DNA of 64,000 bases from Uloborus plumipes (Eukaryota > Arthropoda > Arachnida > Araneae > Uloboridae). Where the stretch lies: NCBI GenBank assembly GCA_038373865.1, contig JAXGGA010005538.1, positions 1 to 64,000 on the forward strand, given 5' to 3'. This document shows, piece after piece, positions 32,930 to 45,672 of the stretch (within the stretch, counting starts at the first letter, position 1; each line of letters opens with the position of its first letter). Position numbers and translations under genes: made by a program. Under the pieces are notes generated by a model, which was not told where the DNA came from, did not search any database, and was given only the letters and a program-made list of their open reading frames with translations.

Positions 32930-33760
32930 TGGTTATATTTTGATAATGTTAATTAAGCCGTTAGTGGAACATTGCATTGTAACAGATAAAAACCGCTATC
33001 CAAGGACTCGACCGCTCTCCCAGCCATTTTGGCCCACGTGCAATTCACCTACTAAATTCATGAAGATTCTCCTGAAAGACAATATGTTGAATCTGCAAAA
33101 AGGAATGAAGAAAGTACATGGAATAATTTAGGCCGACCTCGAAGTAGTTCTCACTGACCTTTTATTATAGGCATTCAGGGATGGCGTTGGTTGACGGTAG
33201 GCGTAGGGATTTCTGCTCATTTCCTTAAATTATTTTCTATCACATTGGAACAGATTCCGGAACAGTCGGAGTAGTCATCATTATGCAGGATTTGGTGCAT
33301 GACTCTCATCCACACAGAATACCTCCGGCGTCATCGTATAAGTCTGGAGCGGACTTTAGATTTTTCGTTCCAGTTTAAAACATTGATAGATGCACAGATA
33401 GATCACTGATAGAACATGCTTTCTTCATACCTATTCCCAGGGTCAAGCTTCTTGTAGTTATATTCTTAATAAAAATTCAGGATGAAAAATGGTGGCTGGA
33501 GATTCATGAAGGCAATCGGCGAGGCAACATTGTCGGGCGGTGTAGCAACACTGAAGAAAAACGTGGTTGCCGCCAGCCAGGAGCGAACCGTGTTGCCATT
33601 TTCTGTTCCATAACTTTGAGTCGCAGATGCTTCTTCTTTACTAAGCGTTGGATAGAGGCGTAGTTCACAGTGAAGTAGGAAAAGAGTGGAGAAAAACAAG
33701 CAGAACGACGCGAAATATGTCGAACTTCACGACAAGGGGCAAAGGATGAAATGGCTTCTT
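32930..33760. other. GC-richer island, unrecognised
   Basis: Base composition rises visibly above the surroundings, and the sequence has few homopolymers. Open stretches exist on both strands: minus 33504-33914 (136 codons, including MATRFAPGWRQPRFSSVLLH), minus 33466-33699, and plus 33478-33660 (DEKWWLEIHEGNRRGNIVGR). None contains a domain I can name with confidence. The frames overlap antisense, so at most one could be real. An old, unclassified repeat is as likely as a host exon. Confidence 0.35.
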
Positions 33761-33914
33761 TATAAGAGAAGAAGCAAACTGTTCTCCGGCATGCAGTGCA
33801 AAACATTAATCGAAAATTACAGTTCAAAGAATGTTTCAAAGAGTAAGCACACCTCAAGTTAGAACATTTCAAAACATTTTTGCAGTTATTAAGGATTTGT
33901 GTTCTGTATTGCAT

Positions 33915-35570
33915 ACCAGAAAATAGCTTGTGTAAATGCTATTTTTCCCCCTTTGTCCCGTAAGATAAGAGCAATCACGTCGTGCGAGACACAGAAAATT
34001 GCCCGTAAATATTAAAAATATAGCTAGCGAATTTTGCCACACTCGTAATGCTTTTAAACTTTTTTTTTTAATCGACTGTTCAAATTGGGTACTCCTGATT
34101 CGGACACCCTATATAAATAAGTAGAATATTCATGCATCGATAGACATAGGAAAACCAATCGTCTTTATTTTAATTTGTTTTTCTCTTTAAACAGGCAGTA
34201 CCGGTATTAGCTTTTTGTCAGAACTTTTAATTTCGCTCTATAGTTTACTGCATCAGAAATATTAGAACTAATAACTCATATATTTGCAACTTATAACTTT
34301 TAATATATTTAAATAAACTCAAACTTTTTCGCTATCAACTATGTGGTAGATAAGAGTATATGGGATTCGACATTTCTTACACTTTCCGGAAGTATGGATA
34401 TGGATGGCACGTTGCTTAGCTTGAGTTGCTGTGGAAAAGAAAGAGGACAAAATAAAAGCTACCTAAATCGATTTCTAGGCATGTTTTAGCTAGTAAAAAA
34501 TCAAAAGGGATACAAACTAGTGACATGCATTCACCAAGGAGGGCGCGATTCTTATCTTAAGGAGTCAAGAAGGGCACGACAGATGGTAAAACTACTTGTC
34601 CTACCGCAGTGGAACGAACTTTTATAGTTAGCTGCTTAAGCATCAAAAGACGTGGTATTTGAGATTTAATTTTACCACTTTGATTTTCTCACTCCAAAAA
34701 AAAAAAGAAAAAAAACGAACGTTATACTCTTTTTTCTTCTTTCTTTTTTACTTTTACTGTATTTCTGGTTTTTTTTAACCTTTATTCATATAGAAAATAA
34801 TTTTGGGAGGGAGTGATTTATTTTTTTTATGATACACCTGACACTAATGTTTAATAAAACTTACGAGACAAAAATTTAAATTAACAGGGAACTGAACCTA
34901 TTTAAGAATTCCTCCTTTTATACTTAACTAAAGCATTTTAAAATTTAGATTGTATCAGTTCAATGAACATTACATGTATATAACCTTTTATGATCAAGCC
35001 AGTAATGTAAAATATTACATAAAAATGCGTGAGTCAACAGTTTAACCGAGAAAATTAGGCAATTATTAGCATCATTAATGTATAAAACACATAAGATTTA
35101 GTAACAGCGCAATGGGAGAATGTCCAGATGGTCTTTAACAGCGTAACGCATTAAGCTCTCTTAACCAATTAAATTCGCTAAGCTCAGTTGTTAACGATTA
35201 AGCGGACTCATGTACTGATAAATTGAGCTATTAACGTTTTATAATTCATTATAATGCTTCTGCGATTACTAGAATTATACCTGTATCACGACGGAATAAT
35301 TGATAATAGGAAATATTTACATATTCCCGTACGAATATAAACCCAAGTAGGATTTTCTCAGTTTGAATATTGACATTGCGTTTCGTCCGTAATGTTTCGT
35401 AATAAATATAAGATGTCATAGACTGTTATAAAAATATGCTTTCCTTTTAAAATAGGTGGCGATCCCCACTTTAAACTTTTTATTTTTCCGTACTTTGAAA
35501 TAACATAATTTTTAGCTTATTTTCCCGTTAAAAATAAAAGAGACGAAAAAAGTATTAAACGTGGCTTAAT
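33915..35570. other. AT-rich sequence without recognised features
   Basis: A-run/T-run junctions near 34697-34760. No gene or element was recognised. Confidence 0.3.
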
Positions 35571-35576
35571 GCATCT

Positions 35577-35637
35577 AAAAAATATCGCCAAGTCCAAAAA
35601 ATATCGCCAAGTGCAAAAAATATCGCCAAGTCCAAAA
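35577..35637. repeat. 19-bp tandem repeat, three copies
   Basis: AAAAAATATCGCCAAGTCC is repeated three times with one substitution. The core TATCGCCAAG also occurs in the 10.97-11.19 kb repeat region. A TCGGTCGGTCTGTCGGTTTG low-complexity tract follows at about 35728-35755. Confidence 0.9.
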
Positions 35638-35771
35638 CAAAGTCAAAAATAAATGAAAAAAATAAAATAAATATCGAAAAATTAAAAATTTGAAAGTAGG
35701 GTATTGAGATGGGGAATTTATGCGTCAATCGGTCGGTCGGTCTGTCGGTTTGTTTGTCCTCCCCCCCCTCC

Positions 35772-36460
35772 AATAACTTTTGAATGAACATTCCGATTTG
35801 AACGATTTTTTTTTTCTTTTTTTTTTTGTTGAAAAGATCTCGGCGAGTACAGCTCATTTCCATATTTGATTTTTCGATTTGAACAATTTTTGGTTCAACT
35901 TTGAGCCGTTCAAACAACCTGTCCCGCGATATTAACTTTTTAGTTAACAGTCCGATTTGAGCAAACTTTTTTTTTGTTCGAAAGATCTTTTCAAGGATAC
36001 TTCATTTCCGTATCTACATTTTTGATTTGAACAATTTTTCGTTCAACATTGAATTGTTCAAACAAGCTCCCAAGTAGCACACTTCGTTTTTTAAAGGTTG
36101 TATAATGGTTATTAACGTTGTGACAACGGATTAAAAACGTTTAAACGTTTTTCGTGCTACCTGGGCTGTCACCCCTAATAACTTTTGAGTGAACATTCCG
36201 ATTTAAAATTTTTTTTTGTTCGAAGCATCTCGTCAAGGATACTTTATTACCGTATTTAAATTTAAATTTGAACATTTTTGGTTCAACATTGAACCGTTCA
36301 AGCAACCTTTCCCCACCTAATAACTTTTAAGTGAACCGTCCGAATTGAATAAACTTTTTTTTGTTCGAAAGATCTCGAAGAGACTCATTCCCATATTTCA
36401 CTTTTCAATTTGAACCATTTTTCGTTCAATGATGAACCGTTCAGAAAAAAATTTAACATG
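35772..36460. repeat. About 150-bp tandem array, four diverged copies
   Basis: Each unit contains AATAACTTTTGAATGAACAT, then TCCGATTTGAA, a T-run, GTTCGAAAGATCTC, and TTTGAACAATTTTTGGTTCA then ACCGTTCAAACAACCT. Units begin near 35772, 35929, 36177 and 36320. Unit spacing is 157, 248 and 143; subtracting the 97-bp MITE and its 2-bp duplication from the second gives about 149. The array is non-coding and old. Confidence 0.85.
36069..36165. mobile_element. 97-bp MITE inside the tandem array
   Basis: Ends CCCAAGTAGCAC and GTGCTACCTGGG are inverted repeats (one mismatch). The neighbouring array units give the empty site: AACAAGCT and CTGTCACCCCTAATAAC join to the unit consensus when the insert and one CT are removed. 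That suggests a 2-bp CT duplication. The superfamily is not assigned. Confidence 0.75.
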
Positions 36461-38845
36461 AGCGCCTACTGGGAAATTTAAACTAAATGTTGATTCTGAA
36501 CTTAAAGGCGGATTTCCTTCAAACTAACTTTGTAAGAAAACGGTTTTGATAAAAAATGTATGTAAAGTACTTTTCTGAAAAATCTTCTGTGAGGACTCTG
36601 ATTCCGACTCCGCAATCATAGCGGAAATGCAGGCTCAGAAAAAAATGACTGACTGGACAGACGATTTTTTGTTTATTTATTCTTTTTTTTTTGGCAGACG
36701 ATTTTTTTTTTGTTTACAAAAACTTTTCGTTCACGAGAGCATTTTATTCTTTATTTATATTTAACAACTGGCAACGGATTAAAAATAAATTCGAGACATT
36801 TTATTAACGAACGAGGTTTTTTTTCTTTCTTTGATAAAATGTGTTTTGATGTTCTTTGTACTTTTATTTTATTTATAAATTTTTTTTCTTTTGAAAACGA
36901 TTGTGAAATTTTTCTACGGAAGAACTATAACAGTTACATTCTTTAAAAGGTGCGATAAAACTTTATTTACTCGTTTATATTACTTTTTACGTGTCCATTT
37001 CATTTGATGAGAGGGGTTTATTTTGCTTTTAGAAATCAGCTTTAAGTGCTATAAAGGTACGTTTGACATAATTTTCAGTTTCAGATATTCAAGAGAATAT
37101 TGATCAGGTGCTAGAATGCCGATGTCGATGTACGGGAAAGTAGGCTCGTTTAGTTCTTGACAGAACTTCTTGTTTTTTGATGTTTTGATGAAAAGAAAAT
37201 ACACCACAATTGCTTACTGAAAATACTGAAAATACAATCGGAAAAGACGAGTAAAATTTTTTTCTTGAATGATTACCTACACCCTCTTATACTCGTATTT
37301 TACCGACTCTTGATTTATGTTTAACTTATGTATTTTGCAGTTATAATTATATGGATCCTATGAACGTTAAAAAAAATCAGAATTTAACCAATCTTAAATC
37401 GTTGCTGGTTGAATATGAATCTTTCTATACCAAAATTTTACTTTAACTAACCACTAATACTGAGAGCATAGTTAAAATGGTGTATGCAGATAAATAGTTA
37501 TCTCACCACTAACCAAGACAGGGCAAATAATATCTTATATAATAATGTTCTTAGTTAGTGCTATATAAATAAGCACATTTTTACTACGAAATCCTACAAA
37601 AATTGAAAGCTAAGCTTTGAAAAGAGACGAACGATTTGTTTATTGCAAAAACCAATCAAATGCAAAAATATATATATATTTTTATTGGAACATAAGAAGT
37701 AAAAATACTTTTTTTGCCTTTAAATCCTCTAAGTAAGATGTACTTTAAGCAGAAAATGATTCAATACCTAAATAAAATGCAGAAGATAGTAAAAACATTT
37801 TTTTTCGTCAACAAATCTGTCTAAATGGGCTTTTTGACTGATTTTTGAAATAAACGTTTCAATTTATGTAGTAAACAATTCAAAAAAAAAGATGTGTTGT
37901 GTAACTATTTTGTTCTGTAGCCTAGAAAGTTAGATTGTAATCAATATTGCCATTTTCGGCCGTATAAGGACTCCTGTGTCCTCACTAGGGTACCGAAGAA
38001 TTGAGAGGAGAATATGATCCTTTGCAGTATATGCGGCACATATGGGCCCGAGTTTTGTTCAGAATAGATCCCCCCCCCCTCAAAAGAAAGGATCTGTTTA
38101 TCGGTACCCCGAATTTCAGTGATTGAACTTTCTCTTTTGCATTTCTTCAAGTATGGAATTTTTGATTGTGATTTGGATTTTATCAATTGCGCTTTAAGGT
38201 ATTTTTTTACTGACAATTCAAAAAATCTAATTGTTTTTAGTCTGATAGCTTTTCTTTTTTGGTGTTTTTTCTAGAGATTACCTTGTTAGTGACTCATGTC
38301 CCTAATAATACTTTCTTTTACTCGTTAAAGCTGCTAAAAACATTGTTGAAAATTAAATTTTCACAGACTTTTTTTCCTCGTTTTCTATGAGTCATCTGCT
38401 GAATGTGCAAAATTTAGATAACTGAATCTTAACTGAGCAAGATATTGTATAAATATATTACGTTTCTAAAACCTTGCACCCATCCGTCCTTTGTCTTGAA
38501 ATTAGGGGCATGAATGAAGCCCAAACCTTCTCTTATTAGTTTGCCGTAGTCATACCAAAGAAAATTCTAATCGTGATATTAGATTTTTTTCTCTACCTTT
38601 CAAAAGAAAATATGACCTGGCAGCATGAAAGGATTTAATAATTAGCTGAAAAGGCGTGCTTATTGCTCATTTTTCTACTTTATTCTTTTCAATGTCATAC
38701 TCCACTAAACAAAGCCAATTTAAGTGGTCTTCCCCTTATTGGATCACTTTTATTACAGTTAAAGAAAATAAGCAATTGTTTTCCTTGGTTTCTTGTAAGG
38801 TTGTCTTGTAACCAAACATTACCACCCCGTCTCTTTTCATTGCTC

Positions 38846-38898
<53 letters not shown>

Positions 38899-41800
38899 TA
38901 GTCACTTTTGAAAACCTGAGAGTTAATTTTATTTGATAAATGTCTACAAATTTCTATAATGTGAAATATTATGACAAAAATATTTATTAAAAACGCCGAC
39001 AGAAAGTTAACGGTTCATCTGAGATTAAATGCAAAAAATTTAGGGAAACAAAGCCTAAAGTTATGTATGTATTTCAAGACATATCAGTTTAAATTATTGT
39101 TCAATACAAGTTTGCATTAGTTATATTATTGTGCTAGGTTTTCCATGCAGTATAAAATTTTCTCTACTAGTTGTTTGTGCTATAAAATAAATGAACAATT
39201 AAAGTTCAACATTCTTAATTGCATTATGCATTTGCTTTATTTTCATTCATAGCAATTCGACTACTTTCCTACAAAATTTTAAAAAAGAAAAGAGTAAAAA
39301 GGAAAGGGAAACGAAAAAACCATTGAAGAAAATTTAATGCATCCAAAACCATTATTAATGAGAAAAAAAGGGTTAGAAAAAAAATTCTAATAATAAATCT
39401 GTCCTTGTTTTAGTTTTGTGTAACCGGTTTCTCAGTTTTTAGCAATGTTATTACGAAATATTAAACCTTTTAATCTGATTTTTGTAGAAAAAAAAGATTT
39501 AAGTTCATTTTGTGTAAATTAATGCATTTTAGTACATTGGTTTAGATTTACTCTCTAAAAAAAACACTTTATGTACTTTATTAAAAATTTAGTCTCTTTA
39601 ATTTAGTCTCTTTAAAGAGTGACATAAAATATGATCGTACTAAGCTACAGTAGTTTAACTTCCTTACTTTCATTTCAAGACGTTCGCAATCAACCTATAA
39701 ACCTTCAAAACGTCATGACATTAAGTAAAATTTAAATCTTACAGAAAATATACCACTGAAAATCATTATGGGAAAAAATTTAATGCCAAAAAGGACAGAG
39801 CTTTAAACCATATAAGAAAAGTATATGCGTATCTAACATTTTTGAATAATATCGGTAACGTTAAACTTGTGTAAGTTTTATTACAAAGCTCGAAATAAAA
39901 TGTCAGCTATCATTTCAAAGCAATTTTAAACTGAGATCAGAGAGACAACCTAAAAGTCAAATAATGAAATTCCAAACATTTATGCTCTGTCCCTCCTAAA
40001 TGATTTACATACTTTTGCATCTCACACTTACGCTGCTGTAAAACATAAAGCGTTTTGAAACATAAAACCCAGAACGTCAAACTTTGATAACGGTTTTAAG
40101 TGAAAACATAAATAAGTTTGGGAAAATGCATTTTCTAAAAACGTAAACTCAAAATACAAAACATAAGCAGAGATGTAAACAATAGAATTCACAGAAGGAT
40201 TTGATTTGATATACGCAAGTATTGCCGCTCTAGAGGATTTTATAAAAGTGAAAAGATAAAATTGACAGAGCAAAAACTTTTTATATTTGCTTAGAAAAAT
40301 GCTTTATATATCTTCAAACTCAGTATATTTTACGACAGAGAGAAATTAATGTTTTCCCAGCTATATAGTATTGTCAAGCAATGTTTTAAAGATACTATTT
40401 TTATTGAGTTTTTACCCTCTAAAGGTAACATGTTCTTGTTAAATGCATACATTTAGACTAAATAACAAATTTTATTACAAGAAGATGTTACAATTAAAAC
40501 TCTTAATTAAACTCCAATTTACTTGCAATAAAGTAAGATAGTATAAATTGGAAAAAGAGCTTCTTTATAGCAGAGGCATATCAGTTTTTTTTTTCTAAAT
40601 ACATAATAGAAAGGTTCTACCTTTAAAATAAAGGTAAAATGTAAAAAGGTAAAATAATTATATGTAGAACTAAGCTTCAGTAAAATAAATTGAACTTCTG
40701 TCCTGATTTTCTACGCACATAATATCAAAAAACTATGAGTAAATGTTGGGTAAATGCAATGTTCCGTATCAAAATGTGCAAGATGCCCCCTCCCCCCCTT
40801 ACCATACAAAGATAAAAAAAAATCCATGAACACAGAAATGTATGATTTGTAGACTGAAATCAAACTGTTTTCATCAAGTCGAAAAATGAAATTTTAGACG
40901 GTGGCAATTCCAGAAACGTCCCAAATTGTATAAAGATTCTGGTTTCGAAATTATTTTGTTGATCTGCAGAAAGCGAAGCCTTTTACTTGTATTAAATTTT
41001 CAGCAAAGTTTTAGCGGCTATTTAATTAGGCAAAAATCTATACAATTTCTCTATTTTTCTTACAGCAAAATTTGAAAAACAAAAATATACATAAAAATGT
41101 GCTTTATATGTGTAGAAATTCATAACTTTGATTTAGAGGCTTGATTTATTCACTCTAAACATGCACTTTTAACTTCACACGCAAGAATGATGTTGCTCTG
41201 AATATTTTTAAGTGTTTATTTATGTATTTATTTATTTACTCACTTTATTATTCATTCAGTTAGTTTTATTTTTGTTTACATTGCATTAAATTGCAAGTGC
41301 TACCTTTATAATAAACCTTACATATTTTTTACTTGATTTCATCTCACATTAAGCCAATAAAAGGCTAGTTTGATCATGTTAAAATACTAGAGATCTTGGT
41401 AAGTTTGTCCCCAGCTGTTTTTTGAGCCAAATCATCATCATGCATCTTCACAAACATTACGCTTGAGAACAATGAAAACCTAAGAAATGAATGAGCTTTA
41501 AAGCAGTAACATACTGTAGCCAATGCGATATTGATTGGTCTTTTTATGCAGCATTATTATGATTTTATAATAATGATAGATATACATAGTCACAATGATA
41601 TTAGCGATAGTAGGTGATAAAACCCTATTTAGAGCAATTTGTTTTTGAAGACATACTAAAGTTTCAGAGCAAAAAAATTTCACTTACTGTCTACTTTCAT
41701 CTTGAACTTTGTCAATAAACAGGAAAATCATAATCTCTTTTTTTTTTTTTGTTTTTTTTGTTTTTTTTTTTAAATTACGTACAAAATATTCTTAAAAACG

Positions 41801-43960
41801 ATTTTCTTTTAAAAACACTTAGATGTCCCACATACTCCTTTCAAAAGAGAAAGAGAGCCACCGAACTTTAATTTAAATTTAGAACAGACTTATCTTTTAA
41901 AAAGGTCTTAAAATTTTCCTAAGGCAAAATCAGATCCCTTCTTTCTCAGTAATAATTCCTACATCATCTGCATAAGGTCAATAAAAAGAGTCGCTATATT
42001 TCTGTTATTTTTTTTTTTAATTTGGATTTTTTTTTCATTTGCATCATAAACTCCCAAAATTAAAACTACGACATACTTTATTGTTTTTATTTGCTTAAAG
42101 TTTCACCAATATATAATTAACTGCTTTTGCAGTTTTTGAAGCTAAACTATCAATTCGTTCCAGTTCATTATACGTCTTGTGTTTCATCATTCACATTCGT
42201 TCATTAGAATTCCTTTTCATTTTCAATTATTATGATTATGAGGTGAACCACTTACCCCACAGTGAAGGCACCCACATATTCCTTATAGTGAAAATTTAAA
42301 GGATGAGACCCTCTTCGTAGATGCTTATAGGTAATACTTTGTGTAAAAAAGCTCCTATTGCAGTATGTACTTAAGTTCTACGTGAAAATCTAATGAACAT
42401 TAAAAAATAATAAAAACTAAGCTGCAAACAAACATGTTGCTTGAACTTGCTAAAACATGTGTTTAGGGTTTTTTTTTTTTTTTAATCTAGTTTTATGACT
42501 TTGAAAAAAGTTTTTTGAAGCCCAAATGTATACAAAATCATCACTGTAATGAAATGTGGTACGGTAGGTGAAAAAATATATACAATACATGTGTATAATT
42601 ACATTTTTAGGGGTGACTAATTTACCCCAGGTACCCACTTCTGCCAACTAGACCTGCACAAGATTCAAAAATATTGTCTGAAAGTGTTCAAAATCTTTTT
42701 TTTTTCCTATTTAATAAACATTTTGACTGATTTTTATATCATCCTAAATATTGAACTATGTTTAAAATTAATAAATAAAGAGTATTTCTCATAATCACCA
42801 ATATTAGTTTATTTTTATTTTAATTATTATTTATTTTTTTTTTTTTGCGTTACTTATGCTGAATATCTGTTTATAAAGAATAAAACATTTAATTGTCCGT
42901 TCTAGTGTCTTAAATACAGGCATAGAGAGAACCTATAGAATTTTTAGAATAACTCAATTTCATTTTCATAGTACTGTCTAGGACTAGTCCTAAGCCTAAA
43001 AAAGGGATCGGATAAGTGGTTTAGTTGTGATTTCAAAAAAATAAATAAACCGCGAAGTTTACTTTAAGTGCTCTCAATATTAGAATAGCAAACTGTCACT
43101 AAGGGCGAAAATATTGAAGCAATAATTGAACAAAATACTTGTGTGAATCATAATTTAAATGTAAAAAGCTTGTAACACAAGTACAAAGTATATATATTTC
43201 CATTATTTACTTAATTGGTTAGAAACAATTTTTCATTATGAGCGAAATATTTGTATTCCGTAGAATTGAAAATCGATGTAAAAAAGACAATTATACAGAA
43301 ATTGGCCGAATTAAGCTCGGCATAAGCACGTGATTCCTTGGAATATCGTAATCTATCGTCAATACCTATAAACTGCCACGGTATTTTACCCCCTCGCCCC
43401 TCCCGCTTTTTAGCACTAAATTGAGTCATAACTTCAATAACCTTTGAGATCATGCAAGTAAGATGTACTAATCATACATGAACAGCAGTTAAATTACTTT
43501 AATTAAAAAAAACCTTTCACTTAACTAGATTTTTAAGACATTATAGGGAAGACTGCATGAACACCCTCCCCGACCCTCATGATAATAAACTGTTCATTTT
43601 TCTTTTATTTATTTATTTCGTCTTTTTTTTTTTTTTTTTTTCGTTTTTGAAAAAATGTTTTAAAAGTTGCTTTCTTAATGAATTTGAAGTAGTAACTACC
43701 TTCTAAGTGATTCCAAAAGCGTGGTATCTTTCTACTAACTAGGGGGTGCTCATTCGTTGGATTGGTGCACCTTTTTCATTCAAATGCCCTAATTACCCTG
43801 AAACAGAAACGTAAAAGTTTTAAGCTTCGTGTGAATAGTTACACGTAATACGTACTCTTCACAATACTATATACCTAATACTACTTTTTTCTTATTTATC
43901 CATTATTTATTTATTTGATATTTAAGGTGATTTAAAAATAAAATTATTCTCAGATACTAC
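36461..43960. other. Long AT-rich stretch without recognised features
   Basis: No gene, SINE or clear TIR element was recognised over 7.5 kb. It holds homopolymers (a 49-base T run at 38847-38895, T/G runs at 41740-41770, others near 42470 and 43625), a short TTTAGTCTCTTTAA duplication at 39590-39615, and two GTGAMY..CTTACCCC-like direct motifs near 42245 and 42610. Reading frames are all short or homopolymer-driven. Confidence 0.35.
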
Positions 43961-43966
43961 TAGCTG

Positions 43967-44447
43967 CGTGACCCGGCTTTGCATGGGCTAACTTAAAAAT
44001 AAAAATGATGTCAAGTGACACGTGTCTAAAGAAGTCCCGATTGATTTCTAACTTAAACTTTCCCCACACGCCGAAAAGCTGAAAAAACTTAACTTTTTGA
44101 ATCGATTTGAGACTTGAACGTTTAACACGAAATGTGGAAATGATGTTAGAAATTCCAACTATCTGCCAGAGAGTTGAGTTGATACACTAAATACTCGATT
44201 GGATTGATGAAAGTCTTCGAAAATGGAGTTTTAAATTGAAATTACAATGACAGAATCAGGTCTATTGAAATAAACAAATAACTATCCATCGGATTTTGTT
44301 GAAACTGGTCTCTAAACCTTCCCAGTACCAAAAGGAACAAACGGTGAAAATTTCAGCCAAATCTCCCAGGTAGTTTCTGAGATCTTAGGGAACACACACA
44401 CACACACACATTTACCAACATTCATTTTTATAGATATAGATGCTGGT
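43967..44447 (+). repeat. Dispersed repeat with CTAGCTGCGTGACCCGGC head
   Basis: The head CTAGCTGCGTGACCCGGCTT at 43967 and the tail TTTTTATAGATATAGAT at 44430-44447 bound about 480 bp. Before the tail there is GGTGAAAATTTCAGCCAAAT, GTTTCTGAGATCTTA and a (CA)n run at 44393-44410. This layout is common to a non-autonomous repeat class in many arthropods. A decayed 3' part may recur at about 45930-46060 (GAACTGGTCGCCAAATCTTT). Confidence 0.6.
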
Positions 44448-45324
44448 ACGAATTCACCAAAACATCAATAAAATGTGTTTTAAACATTTCCTACTCTTCC
44501 GTGCTTTTAAAGTATTGAGTTTGGGCTGTTACTCTTTATCACGCACTTAAATGTCTCCAAATACTTTATCTTGCATTGTAAAACAAGCTATTCTTTATGT
44601 GATGCTTTTCAAATGAATCAAAATTCCGCATGAGTAACGTTGGTCTTTCAAGTCCAGACATGCGGAAAATCTTAGCAATTGTTCGCTACCTTTGATGGAA
44701 GAGGGAACCGAAGATTAGAATGCTAAGTTGAAGCTTCAGGATTTCTTTCCGAGCTGCTGGCTTATATTAATGATTTGGTCATTCGAAGCATACACGTTAT
44801 TTGGTAATAGCGTTCGGGGATACAGTGACTGCATTTATTCTGATTAATTGAAAGGTTGTGGAATAAACCGAGATACACATTTATTATTTTAGTTTATAAA
44901 TCCGCTATAGATGGAAGTTTATCAGTATAGTTCTGAAGAGTGAATAAACTGGTTTATGATACATGAATAAAGTTTTTACTGGCTGTAATAGAAAAAAGAG
45001 AACATGGAAAAAAATAGTATAATAATGATTTTTTTTTTTTTTTTTTTTTGTTAAATGCTTTAGACTGATGCTTTAAATGTATTTTCAAAATAATAGTAAC
45101 AATAATACTTTGGAATTTAGAGCAAAGTTTAGTCGTCATTATTTATCCTCTTGCTCTAGTTTCTACTGAAAAAAATAATAAAATTATACACTAAAACTAT
45201 CTTAAAAAATATAAACATACTTGTTTAACCAATTTCTAGAGAATTACTGTCGTTAAGTGAAACTAGTATTCTGTGGCCATCATGTAACTTTCTTCGATAT
45301 CTATACTATGAATTCTTGGACCCA
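44448..45324. other. AT-rich sequence without recognised features
   Basis: A T-run of about 22 bases lies near 45030-45050. No gene or element was recognised. Confidence 0.3.
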
Positions 45325-45672
45325 ACGTACACCGCTCACGTAATCATTACTGTAAAATTCTGATATTCCTAAACACGGGAAAATTTCGATTATTGGAAAT
45401 AGACGATTTCAATTAATCGATGTAAAATTTTTGGCAGCAATCTTGCATAGGAAATGTGCTTACTTTGCATTCCTAAGTAAAAGAGTAGGGTTTTTTTCAT
45501 ATGGTTAACCATAAAATAACAGGGTCACCAAAATAAATTATTGGAGTAAATATTTGACGACAGCTCCAATTATCAAACTATTGAAATGCCCCTGCGAAAA
45601 CAGAATCAAAGAGCGAAACTGAAAATCATTGTAAAAGCCTTTTTTTAAATTAATTGAACACATTTTATTTGT
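45325..45672 (+). repeat. Dispersed repeat pair, copy A (partner 56763-57117)
   Basis: ACACCGCTCACGTAATCATT and about 340 downstream bases align in the same direction with ACCGCCCATGTAATCGTTAC and onward at 56763-57117. Shared blocks include AAAATTCTG, GGAAATGTGC / GGAATGTGC, ACCATAAAATAACAGGGT and AAAATCATTGT. Identity is about 70-75%. No coding frame is shared, so the 118-codon frame over copy B is not a gene. Confidence 0.6.

Noticed and set aside
32920..32945. tRNA A-box-like GTGGTGAAGTGGTTA
   Set aside because: No B-box was found at a suitable distance.
33478..33660. Plus-strand stretch DEKWWLEIHEGNRRGNIVGR resembling part of an SH3 domain
   Set aside because: Only the WW and G..RG spacing matches; the rest of the fold, especially the PxxY segment, is missing, and the acceptor site is weak.
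34083..34140. TATATAAATAAG as a possible promoter
   Set aside because: No initiator at the right distance and no downstream gene; such strings are expected in AT-rich DNA.
35555..35917. 120-codon minus frame with a Lys run and DRPTDRLT repeats
   Set aside because: It reads through the 19-bp tandem repeat, the TCGG tract and a T-run; low complexity only.
38663..38911. Frame ending in a long Phe run
   Set aside because: The Phe run is the 49-base T homopolymer.
42240..42645. Repeated CTTACCCCA / TTTACCCCAGG motifs suggesting another TIR element
   Set aside because: They are in direct, not inverted, orientation and short; no boundaries could be set.
43550..43785. ATGAACACCCT and AGGGGGTGCTCAT inverted motif
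   Set aside because: Only about 10 bp with mismatches and no flanking duplication.
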